DNA of 13,237 bases from Pedosphaera sp. (GTDB lineage: Bacteria; Verrucomicrobiota; Verrucomicrobiia; Limisphaerales; UBA9464), in assembly GCA_009695405.1 (NCBI GenBank), contig SIAZ01000086.1, forward strand, positions 1 to 13,237, written 5' to 3'. Both the position numbers and the translations under genes were made by a program. Below the pieces are notes generated by a model. It saw only the letters and a program-made list of their open reading frames with translations. It had not been told where the DNA came from and did no database searches. This document shows positions 7,192-13,237 of this stretch, piece after piece (positions within the stretch are counted from its first letter, which is position 1; each line of letters starts with the position of its first letter).

Positions 7192-8604
7192 TTGAGAACC
7201 TTATTTCAAATCGTCGAAACAGCTCTCTGGTTTCTACCTGTCACTACACGGGTGCCGCTGAAATTTGGAACCGAAGCACTGACGACTGTCACCTGTGCTC
7301 GAGTACGTCTGACGCTCCGTGCCAGCGATGGTTCCCTTTCCCATGGTTGGGGAGAAACCCCTCTGAGTGTTCAGTGGGTCTGGCCTTCCACCCGTCCCTA
7401 CGCCCAACGACATCAAGCATTGCTCCAACTCACTACCCGCCTTGCTGAAGCTTGGTTAACCCTAGATCCTTCCACTCACCCCATTTTCTTAGGACGCGAC
7501 GTCAATGACTTCCTCCTTCCCACAGTGCTCCAATCCCTCAATCAGCAGCACTGCCTCGCTGAGGTGGGTGAACCCGTGCCTCACCTTGCGGCTTTGGTTT
7601 GCAATTCAGCCTTCGATCTCGCCTTACATGATGCTTTTGCGCGCCAACTGAACCTCCCCATCTACCAGACTTATTCTCCCTCATTGCTCCCCTCGACCCT
7701 CGATCAATTTCTTCAGCCGGCTTCGGGCTCAGAAGTCCGGTTTCAAGACCAATATCTTTCCCAATTTCTCGCTGTCTCGCCACGAAAACAACTGGAAGCG
7801 TGGCATTTGGTCGGTGGACTCGACCCGCTTACTCCCGCCGATCTTACGGGTTCAGAGCCCAAGGATGGTCATCCCGTTCTTTTAGCCGATTGGATCCAAC
7901 GGGATGGACTTCGTTGCCTGAAAATCAAGCTTAGAGGTAACGATGCCGATTGGGACTATCAACGAATCGCCCAGATCGCCCATCTTTCTCGCCCACTAGG
8001 GGTGCAACATCTCACCGCAGATTTTAACTGCACGGTGCAGGATCCCGTTTATGTTTGTGGCATTCTCGACCAACTGCAGTCTGATGAACCTGATGCCTTC
8101 GACTCCCTTCTTTATGTCGAACAACCTTTCCCCTACGACCTCGAGGCTTACCCCATTGAAGTCCATACGGTTAGCCAGCGAAAGCCCCTATTTCTTGACG
8201 AAAGTGCTCACGACTGGCGCTTGGTAAAATTGGGTCGTGAACTGGGCTGGACTGGAGTCGCTCTCAAGACCTGTAAAACCCAAACGGGCGCCCTACTCTC
8301 TGCGGCTTGGGCTCAAGCGCACGGCATGTCTTTGATGGTCCAAGATCTCACTAATCCCATGCTCGCCCAGATTCCTCATGTCCAATTAGCGGCTCACCTC
8401 CCCACCCTTATGGGCGTTGAGACGAATGCGATGCAATTCTACCCAACTGCCAGCGAAGCAGAAGCCGAAATTCACCCAGGGCTTTATACTCGGCACAACG
8501 GTTTCCTCGACCTTTCCACCTTGTCCGGACCTGGCTTTGGATATGCTGGGGCCGACACTGTTCGAAGTCTTCCCCCTGCCGTAGTCCAGAAATCTCGAAT
8601 CTAG
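7192..8604 (+). CDS. Enolase-superfamily enzyme, muconate-lactonizing/dipeptide-epimerase subgroup
   Basis: This 470-residue enzyme abstracts a proton next to a carboxylate with Mg2+ help. The N-terminal cap (about 1-150) contains TRVPLKFG. The barrel carries the subgroup pattern: K244-I-K246 on strand 2, metal ligands D277 (ADFN), E310 (YVEQPF) and D336 (FLDES), then K359 in ALKTCKTQTG on strand 6. KxK plus a second lysine places it with muconate lactonizing enzymes, dipeptide epimerases and o-succinylbenzoate synthases. It is about 100 residues longer than usual; much of the excess lies at about 155-235, between cap and barrel. The start is TTG at 7192; no ATG is available in frame upstream, and this gives a sensible N-terminus. 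The OSBS role is unlikely given a futalosine-pathway gene in the same window. It follows the TIM-barrel gene by 51 bp, so the two are probably one operon. Confidence 0.85.
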   Translation: MRTLFQIVETALWFLPVTTRVPLKFGTEALTTVTCARVRLTLRASDGSLSHGWGETPLSVQWVWPSTRPYAQRHQALLQLTTRLAEAWLTLDPSTHPIFLGRDVNDFLLPTVLQSLNQQHCLAEVGEPVPHLAALVCNSAFDLALHDAFARQLNLPIYQTYSPSLLPSTLDQFLQPASGSEVRFQDQYLSQFLAVSPRKQLEAWHLVGGLDPLTPADLTGSEPKDGHPVLLADWIQRDGLRCLKIKLRGNDADWDYQRIAQIAHLSRPLGVQHLTADFNCTVQDPVYVCGILDQLQSDEPDAFDSLLYVEQPFPYDLEAYPIEVHTVSQRKPLFLDESAHDWRLVKLGRELGWTGVALKTCKTQTGALLSAAWAQAHGMSLMVQDLTNPMLAQIPHVQLAAHLPTLMGVETNAMQFYPTASEAEAEIHPGLYTRHNGFLDLSTLSGPGFGYAGADTVRSLPPAVVQKSRI

Positions 8605-8608
8605 CTCG

Positions 8609-8623
8609 GCGCTCAACGAGCGC
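8609..8623. terminator. Short perfect GC-rich hairpin between convergent genes
   Basis: GCGCTC (8609-8614), loop AAC, GAGCGC (8618-8623): six perfect pairs. It starts 5 bp after the stop of the enolase-superfamily gene and lies before the end of convergent rsfS, the position of a shared bidirectional terminator. There is no T-tract on either side, so intrinsic termination is uncertain. Confidence 0.35.
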
Positions 8624-8652
8624 AGGTCGACCATCTTAGGGCCGCTAAACCC

Positions 8653-9027
8653 TCAACTTATTGCCATGGCTTTTCGTCGGGGGATAGTCGCCTTGACAGC
8701 ATTTGCATCTGCCCAAAGGCCCTCCAAATCATACCGTTCCCTGACATCCGCTCGCATTAGATGGACAATGACATCGAAGAAATCGACCACCACCCAACTC
8801 GACTGGGCTGTCCCCTCACTTAAGGTCGGTTTTAAGCCGTGTTCCTCCTGCAACCCTCGCAAAAGTTCTCCCTCTATCGCCCGCAAATGCGGTTCACTTG
8901 TTCCCGTAGCGATCACAAAATAATCCGTTACGGTCGAAAGCTTCTTTACATCGAGAATTACGATGTTTTCCGCTTTCTTATTATCTGCCAGATCGCGGCA
9001 CGCGAGCGCGAGCTTCTTAGAATCCAT
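8653..9027 (-). CDS. rsfS: Ribosomal silencing factor RsfS (Iojap family)
   Basis: This 124-residue cytosolic protein binds ribosomal protein uL14 on the large subunit and blocks subunit joining when nutrients are short. The Iojap/RsfS domain fills nearly the whole protein. DVKKLSTVTDYFVIATGTSE at 26-45 is the core strand and signature, SSWVVVDFFDVIVHL is at 76-90, and ERYDLEGLWADA at 97-108 is the family's C-terminal hallmark. Length is normal. The ATG at 9027 is the only sensible start and has no Shine-Dalgarno motif; the stop is TGA. In many bacteria rsfS follows nadD, but here it lies 171 bp downstream of purH on the same strand, with convergent enolase-type gene on the other side. Co-transcription with purH is possible. 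Confidence 0.95.
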   Translation of the reverse strand: MDSKKLALACRDLADNKKAENIVILDVKKLSTVTDYFVIATGTSEPHLRAIEGELLRGLQEEHGLKPTLSEGTAQSSWVVVDFFDVIVHLMRADVRERYDLEGLWADANAVKATIPRRKAMAIS

Positions 9028-9198
9028 TGGTTGAAACTATGACCACTTGGTATCGAAGATAAAGACCATTCCACTGAACTCCGTCCAAACAATAGTCTTT
9101 TGCCCCCTTCGACCTCCTCGTCTCAAATGATCTAAGTGCCCCATCTAATCCTTGCTTAGGGGCCCTGACATCCCTTCAACAAGTGCTTCCGTTGCCAG

Positions 9199-10770
9199 TT
9201 AGTGACGAAAGTGACGAGTACCCGTGAAGACCATTGCCATTCCCCGCTGGTCAGCAGCACGAATAACCTCGGCATCTCGCATCGAACCTCCGGGCTGGAT
9301 TGCCGCTGTGGCCCCCGCCTCGCCGGCCGCCACCAACCCGTCGGCGAAGGGAAAGAAAGCGTCTGAACAAACCACGCTACCCGATAAAGCCAATCCCGCC
9401 TCGCCGGCTTTCCAAACAGCAATACGACTTGAATCTACTCGACTCATCTGACCCGCACCCACTCCCAATGTCCGATCTGCACCACAGTATAAAATGGCGT
9501 TCGACTTTAAGTGTTTCACCACTTTCCAACCGAAGAGCATCGCCTCCAATTCTGCGGCCGTGGGTTGACGTTGAGTCACCACTTTCAGGTCCGAGATTCC
9601 AGTTATTTTCAGATCGCGCTGCTGCCACAAAAAAGAGTCGGCACCGACACTCCGGATGTCATAAGGAGAATCCGTTACTGGATTCCTCAATTGCCGTAAC
9701 AAACGTAAATTTTTCTTCTGACTTAAAATTTCCAAGGCTTCCGGGGTGAAATCTGGAGCAATAATCACCTCGCTGAAAATCTCGGATATTGATCGAGCAC
9801 AGCCCGCATCCAATGAGCGATTCACAGCAATGATTCCTCCAAAAGGAGCCTGACGATCCGTGGCTAAAGCCCTTTGCCACGCTTCTTCCAGCGAACCACC
9901 CTGTCCAACCCCACACGGATTGGTATGCTTTAAAATAGCCAATGTCGGAGGACCACTCTCGAACTCCCCAATCAAGGCCGCGGCTGCCGTCAAATCGAGG
10001 ATATTGTTATAGGATAACTCCTTGCCATGAAGCTGAGTGAAATAATCTGAAAAGCACCCATATAAAGCCGCTTTCTGATGCGGATTCTCTCCATAACGTA
10101 AAACCTGAGCCAGCGGCGCACTGATTGACAGGACCGCTGGGGCGGAATCAATAGCGGAAAATTTTCGAGCAAGATGAGCAGCAATTGCCGCGTCATAAGC
10201 CGCAGTTCGCGCGTAAACCTTAGCCGCTAGGGTTCGGCGCAAGGCCAAATCCGTTCCTCCACCCGCACGGATTTGCTCAGCAACTTGACCGTAATCAGAT
10301 GGATCCACCACTACTGTCACACTTTCGTGATTCTTCGCGGCACTCCGCAGCATCGAGGGTCCACCAATATCAATATTTTCAATCGCATCATGCAGAGAAA
10401 CGCCGAGTTTCGCCACAGTCGCCTCGAACGGATAAAGATTCACTACCACTAGGTCAATGGCAGCGATGCCATGAGCCAAAGCGGTCGCCTCGTGCTCTGG
10501 GTTCCCACGAAGAAAAAGCAACCCTCCATGAACCTTAGGATGCAAGGTTTTCACCCGACCATCGAGCATCTCAGGAAATCCGGTGTGTTCCGAAATATCC
10601 TTCACCACCATCCCCGCCTCACGGATCGCCCGTGCCGTTCCACCGGTCGACAACAGTTCCACCCCGGCTTCAGAAAGAATTCGGGCGAAGTTGATAAGAC
10701 CGGTCTTGTCAGACACGGAGAGTAAGGCGCGCTGGATTCGAAGCATACGTGAACCGCGGAGATTCGCCAT
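9199..10770 (-). CDS. purH: Bifunctional AICAR transformylase / IMP cyclohydrolase
   Basis: This 523-residue cytosolic enzyme catalyses the last two steps of de novo purine synthesis: formylation of AICAR with 10-formyl-tetrahydrofolate, then ring closure to IMP. The cyclohydrolase (MGS-like) domain covers about 10-205, with ALLSVSDKTG (15-24), STGGTA (41-46) and MLDGRVKTLHPKVHGG (68-83). The transformylase domain follows, with LRYGENPHQ (224-232), the catalytic Lys-His pair in KHTNPCG (281-287), and the C-terminal AFFPFADG and ATAAIQPGGS segments. Both domains look intact and length is typical. ATG 10770 is used here; ATG 10746 (MLRIQRALLSVSD) is eight residues in and equally plausible, since neither has a ribosome site. 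No other pur gene is nearby. Confidence 0.97.
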   Translation of the reverse strand: MANLRGSRMLRIQRALLSVSDKTGLINFARILSEAGVELLSTGGTARAIREAGMVVKDISEHTGFPEMLDGRVKTLHPKVHGGLLFLRGNPEHEATALAHGIAAIDLVVVNLYPFEATVAKLGVSLHDAIENIDIGGPSMLRSAAKNHESVTVVVDPSDYGQVAEQIRAGGGTDLALRRTLAAKVYARTAAYDAAIAAHLARKFSAIDSAPAVLSISAPLAQVLRYGENPHQKAALYGCFSDYFTQLHGKELSYNNILDLTAAAALIGEFESGPPTLAILKHTNPCGVGQGGSLEEAWQRALATDRQAPFGGIIAVNRSLDAGCARSISEIFSEVIIAPDFTPEALEILSQKKNLRLLRQLRNPVTDSPYDIRSVGADSFLWQQRDLKITGISDLKVVTQRQPTAAELEAMLFGWKVVKHLKSNAILYCGADRTLGVGAGQMSRVDSSRIAVWKAGEAGLALSGSVVCSDAFFPFADGLVAAGEAGATAAIQPGGSMRDAEVIRAADQRGMAMVFTGTRHFRH

Positions 10771-11155
10771 TCAAGCGCAGACGTCAACGGTGTAGACGCA
10801 TCATCTTCCATTCTTTGTCGGTTCAAGACTTCACAACCATCCTTTCGATCCCAAAATCAAAAATAATAACGCCTGAGACAAACAACCTGAAATGATTGAA
10901 AGAGAGGTGGGATGTTAAGCCACACTGGTACCACCACAGGTCGATAGAATCGAGTCAAAAACTCTTCCGACGAGGTCTACAAGAGTTGGGCCGAAGTGAT
11001 CCACTCTTAAACTGTACACACCGCCCAAGGCTCACTCGGCATCGAACTCCATTCGACTCTTCTGCTGCCCCGCCCCTACGACCCAAAATATATTTTTGCC
11101 ACGTCCTCTTCTTCGTCCTTGCGCTAAGTCACTCAGATTCGGTTGGGTTATATCC
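10771..11155. other. 385-bp intergenic region between divergent purH and PQQ-like gene
   Basis: I see no supported gene here. It must contain the promoters for purH (minus) and the propeller gene (plus), but no convincing -35/-10 pairs or purine riboswitch could be identified. Open frames crossing it have TTG starts and no recognisable protein character. One inverted repeat is present: AACTCTT (10960-10966) with AAGAGTT (10981-10987) around a 14-nt loop that itself contains GAC/GTC. Confidence 0.5.
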
Positions 11156-12514
11156 ATGATGAATCATTGGCCTTCTGCAACCCTCGTTCGATGGATAGCT
11201 GGGGTCATCACTTTACTCTGTGTCCCTCTCCACCGCACCGCCGCCGATGACTGGCCTCAATGGCTCGGACCTCAACGCGACGGCGTATGGCGCGAAACAG
11301 GCATCGTAAAAAAATTTCCTGAGGGCGGCCCAAGACGACTCTGGCGAACTGAACTCGGTACCGGCTATTCCGGTCCGGCCATCGCCAACGGCAAGGTCTA
11401 CGTGATGGACCGTATCGTGCCGGCGGATGCACCCAAGCCCAAGAACACTTTTGACTTTGCTCAGATTCCTGAAGACGAACGGGTGCTCTGCCTCGATGCA
11501 AAGAGCGGCAAGCTCCTCTGGAAACATCAGTATAATTGCCCTTACACGGTCAGTTATGCCGCTGGACCACGAACCACTCCCTTGGTGGCAGGGAAGCGCG
11601 TGTTTACTCTAGGCACGATGGGTAATCTCGCCTGTCTCGACGCTAAGAGCGGCGACCTTGTTTGGGAACGAGACTTTAAAAAGGACTTCGGTCTAAAAAT
11701 TCCCACTTGGGGAGTTTCATCGAACCCCCTGCTTGAAGGACAAAAGCTCATCTGTGTGGTGGGTGGCGAGGGCACCGTGGTGGTAGCCTTCGACAAAGAC
11801 ACCGGCAAAGAACTCTGGCGCTCTCTCTCAGCAAAGGAACCGGGATATGCACCTCCGATGATTTATGAATTCGCCGGTCGCCGACAATTGATCCTCTGGC
11901 ACGCCGAATCGGTGAATGGTCTCGACCCCGAAACGGGTCGTGTGCTGTGGACTGAACCTTGGAAACTCAACTACGGAATGGCCATCGCTACACCCCGAAA
12001 ACTGGGTGAGCAGCTGTATCTCTCCTGCTTTTATAACGGTTCACTCATGCTACGATTCGAGGCGCCTGATAAAGCGCCCGTTGTCGCTTGGCGCACATCG
12101 AAAATGAGCGAACGCGATACCACTCATCTCAATTGCACGATGAACACCCCGTTCATCGAAGGCGGCCACATCTATGGGGCCTGCAGTTATGGTCAATATC
12201 GCTGCATTCGCGCCGACACAGGAGCACGTCAATGGGAAACCTTTGCGCCCACCAGCAGCAAATCCGAGCGTTGGGGTAATTGTTTCACGGTGAAAAACGG
12301 AGTTCGTTTTTTTCTCTTCAGCGAAAAGGGTGATCTGATTATCGCCAACCTGTCACCGACGGGTTATCAGGAAATCAGCCGTGCCCATCTTCTTGACCCA
12401 GTAAATACAGATCCGGGACGCTCTGTCGTGTGGTCACATCCTGCTTTTGCCAATCGCCGTGTCTACGTGCGGAACGATCAGGAACTAATTTGCGTCGATC
12501 TCGCTGCGAAATAA
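11156..12514 (+). CDS. Exported PQQ-binding-like beta-propeller repeat protein
   Basis: The product has 452 residues from ATG 11156; a second ATG follows immediately at 11159, and a TTG at 11096 would place 20 polar residues before the signal peptide. The signal peptide spans about 1-30 and ends in RTAA before DDW. The mature protein opens with DWPQWLGPQRDGVW (32-45), a start common among exported propellers of planctomycetes and verrucomicrobia. Propeller blades recur with the DAxSGxLxW pattern: CLDAKSGKLLW (112-122), CLDAKSGDLVW (160-170), FDKDTGKELW (212-221), LDPETGRVLW (256-265) and RADTGARQW (352-360). This is the PQQ-dehydrogenase/BamB-type fold. No haem or clear PQQ-metal site was identified, so an enzyme role is not claimed; periplasmic binding or scaffolding is possible. 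The broken esterase gene lies 85 bp downstream on the same strand. Confidence 0.9.
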   Translation: MMNHWPSATLVRWIAGVITLLCVPLHRTAADDWPQWLGPQRDGVWRETGIVKKFPEGGPRRLWRTELGTGYSGPAIANGKVYVMDRIVPADAPKPKNTFDFAQIPEDERVLCLDAKSGKLLWKHQYNCPYTVSYAAGPRTTPLVAGKRVFTLGTMGNLACLDAKSGDLVWERDFKKDFGLKIPTWGVSSNPLLEGQKLICVVGGEGTVVVAFDKDTGKELWRSLSAKEPGYAPPMIYEFAGRRQLILWHAESVNGLDPETGRVLWTEPWKLNYGMAIATPRKLGEQLYLSCFYNGSLMLRFEAPDKAPVVAWRTSKMSERDTTHLNCTMNTPFIEGGHIYGACSYGQYRCIRADTGARQWETFAPTSSKSERWGNCFTVKNGVRFFLFSEKGDLIIANLSPTGYQEISRAHLLDPVNTDPGRSVVWSHPAFANRRVYVRNDQELICVDLAAK

Positions 12515-12599
12515 GTAACTGCTAGCGATCCTTTCATCCGAACAGTTTTCTCCTTCAATTTGGCTTCGATATTGCCTCAAAGAATGGCATTTTTGGCCT

Positions 12600-13121
12600 A
12601 TGAATTCCTCCTTGTTTAAGCGGCTTTGGCTAGCTGGCTTGCCCGTTTTCCTGTTCATTCAAGTTTCGGCAACCCCCTTGCCAGTGATCAATCTTTGGCC
12701 AAGTAAACCGCCGGGCGAACAAGCCGATTTGCCCTCGGAACGCGATAGCACCAAGCCCTCCGATGGCCTCGTTGCCGGTAAATCGGTGATCCGACTGGGG
12801 AACGTTTCTCTTCCAACACTTCAAGTCTTTCGTCCCCCGATCGACAAAGACAATGGAACATCGGTCTTAGTTTTACTTGGGGGCGGGTACCATATCTTGG
12901 CGATGGATTTAGAAGGGAGCGAGGTCTGTGAATGGTTGAACTCTATTGGAGTGACCGGCATATTGGTCAAATATCGCGTCCCAAAACGCGAGGGTCTTTC
13001 GGAGAATATCGCCCCGCATCAAGACGCCCAACGTGCCCTCAGTTTAGCCCGTTTTCACGCCAAAGAATGAGGGATCAATCCACAAAGTATTGGGGTTATG
13101 GGCTTCTCGGCGGGTGGGCAT
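12600..13121 (+). pseudogene. Secreted alpha/beta-hydrolase (acetyl-xylan-esterase-like), disrupted by TGA and by insertion
   Basis: The intact reading gives 156 residues. A signal peptide (FKRLWLAGLPVFLFIQVSA, 6-24) is followed by the esterase opening INLWPSKPPGE (30-40), the oxyanion-hole motif GGGYH (94-98), EGSEVCEWLNSIGVTGILVK (105-124) and YRVP. The frame then stops at TGA 13068-13070. In the same frame immediately afterwards it resumes as GINPQSIGVMGFSAGGH, the nucleophile elbow with Ser170 (13107-13109). The TGA therefore replaces a codon inside a conserved block where AKEWGINP is the usual family text. Homology ends at about 13121; the remaining half of the hydrolase, including the catalytic Asp and His, is absent. 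Family members deacetylate plant or algal polysaccharides or cleave similar esters outside the cytoplasm. TGA ends other genes here (rsfS, the TPR gene), so recoding is unlikely. Confidence 0.85.
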
Positions 13122-13127
13122 CCGGTG

Positions 13128-13150
13128 CATTCACAAGTTGTCGGTGAATG
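13128..13150 (+). promoter_or_regulatory. Hairpin covering the putative transposase start codon
   Basis: CATTCAC (13128-13134) pairs perfectly with GTGAATG (13144-13150) around the 9-nt loop AAGTTGTCG. The 3' arm ends with the ATG of the putative transposase. A transcript entering from outside the element would contain both arms and could hide the start codon. IS10 and IS50 protect themselves this way; that it works so here is inference. Confidence 0.4.
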
Positions 13151-13237
13151 AGCTGGACTACCAGCGGCAAAGAGCTCAGAAAGCAGGGCGTGCTTAAAGA
13201 ACTAGTATTGCAAGGGCGACGGATGGGATCTGAGGAA
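13148..13237 (+). CDS. Putative transposase N-terminus (ISNCY/helix-turn-helix type), truncated by window end
   Basis: An open frame of 30 residues from ATG 13148 reaches the window end without a stop. It begins MSWTTSGKELRKQGVLKELV and continues with basic and acidic residues. The pattern KELRKxxVLxxLVLxGR followed by SEE resembles the start of ISNCY-type transposases, where a KELxRLxVLxxVxxG stretch precedes a helix-turn-helix with EAA. Only about 30 residues are visible, so the family is tentative. The context, an abruptly ended gene, supports a mobile-element origin. Confidence 0.4.
   Translation, partial: MSWTTSGKELRKQGVLKELVLQGRRMGSEE

Larger units (their letters stand above)
13122..13237 (+). 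mobile_element. Probable left end of an insertion sequence inserted into the esterase gene (runs off window)
   Basis: Esterase homology stops abruptly just after GFSAGGH, and a new open frame resembling a transposase N-terminus begins at 13148. The junction should lie in about 13121-13128. No terminal repeat or target duplication can be confirmed, because the other end is outside the window. A simple deletion or rearrangement joining unrelated sequence is the alternative. Confidence 0.45.

Noticed and set aside
7192..8604. Assignment of the enolase-superfamily gene as menC (o-succinylbenzoate synthase)
   Set aside because: The catalytic pattern would allow it, but the protein is much longer than MenC, no men genes are nearby, and the window has mqnD from the alternative menaquinone route.
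9132..9165. CTAAG..CTTAG and GCCCC..GGGGC inverted repeats between rsfS and purH
   Set aside because: The pairings compete, are short, and no T-tract follows on the minus strand; not a convincing terminator for purH.
10896..11159. 87-residue open frame on the plus strand in the purH/propeller gap
   Set aside because: It starts with TTG, has no recognisable domain or amphipathic pattern, and overlaps the propeller gene start; it looks like chance coding in a region that must hold promoters.
12573..12594. TGCC/GGCA stem followed by TTTTT before the esterase start
   Set aside because: The stem is only 4 bp with a 9-nt loop, too weak for a confident intrinsic terminator, and the esterase ATG follows within 6 bp.
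13068..13070. TGA as a selenocysteine codon or as recoded Trp
   Set aside because: The family has Trp, not Cys or Sec, at this site; TGA is a normal stop for rsfS and the TPR gene; and the gene is also truncated downstream, so plain pseudogenisation is simpler.
1..13237. CRISPR arrays, tRNA or rRNA genes, phage or defence genes
   Set aside because: Scanning by eye found no regularly spaced repeats, no credible tRNA T-loop and acceptor pairing, no rRNA segments, and no proteins of these systems.

Overview
The window looks like a chromosomal stretch from a bacterium of the Planctomycetota-Verrucomicrobiota-Chlamydiota group, most likely a verrucomicrobium. This is an inference from gene content: a secreted DWPQWLGP-type PQQ-like propeller, a double-PDZ protein on a degenerate trypsin-like scaffold, a secreted GGGYH/GFSAGGH esterase, an orphan sugar epimerase plus enolase-superfamily pair, and the futalosine-route menaquinone gene mqnD. 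Shine-Dalgarno sequences are nearly absent, and base composition is moderate and even.

Layout. Positions 1-146 are the right end of an IS3-family element: the transposase C-terminus and a probable terminal inverted repeat. A D-2-hydroxyacid dehydrogenase follows (276-1250, +), then a membrane-anchored TPR protein (1320-2108, -), which diverges from homoserine kinase thrB (2201-3094, +). thrB converges within 4 bp on mqnD (3099-3944, -). Behind mqnD is a large exported PDZ protein with a protease-like but catalytically degenerate core (4048-6204, -). Diverging from it is a probable two-gene operon: a xylose-isomerase-like TIM-barrel protein (6329-7141, +) and an enolase-superfamily enzyme (7192-8604, +). 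Two housekeeping genes follow on the minus strand, rsfS (8653-9027) and purH (9199-10770). After a 385-bp gap come an exported PQQ-like propeller (11156-12514, +) and an exported alpha/beta-hydrolase esterase (from 12600, +).

The esterase is broken twice. An in-frame TGA sits where the family normally has Trp, and homology stops just after the nucleophile motif GFSAGGH. There a second element appears to begin, with a probable transposase N-terminus from 13148 to the window end. A perfect 7-bp hairpin covers that transposase's start codon, reminiscent of the IS10/IS50 device that blocks expression from read-through transcripts.

Most genes are unrelated housekeeping or accessory genes and do not form one pathway. 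The two plausible functional units are the epimerase/enolase pair (probably sugar-acid or related catabolism, substrate unknown) and the exported propeller/esterase pair, whose second gene is dead. I see no convincing new defence, CRISPR or biosynthetic system.
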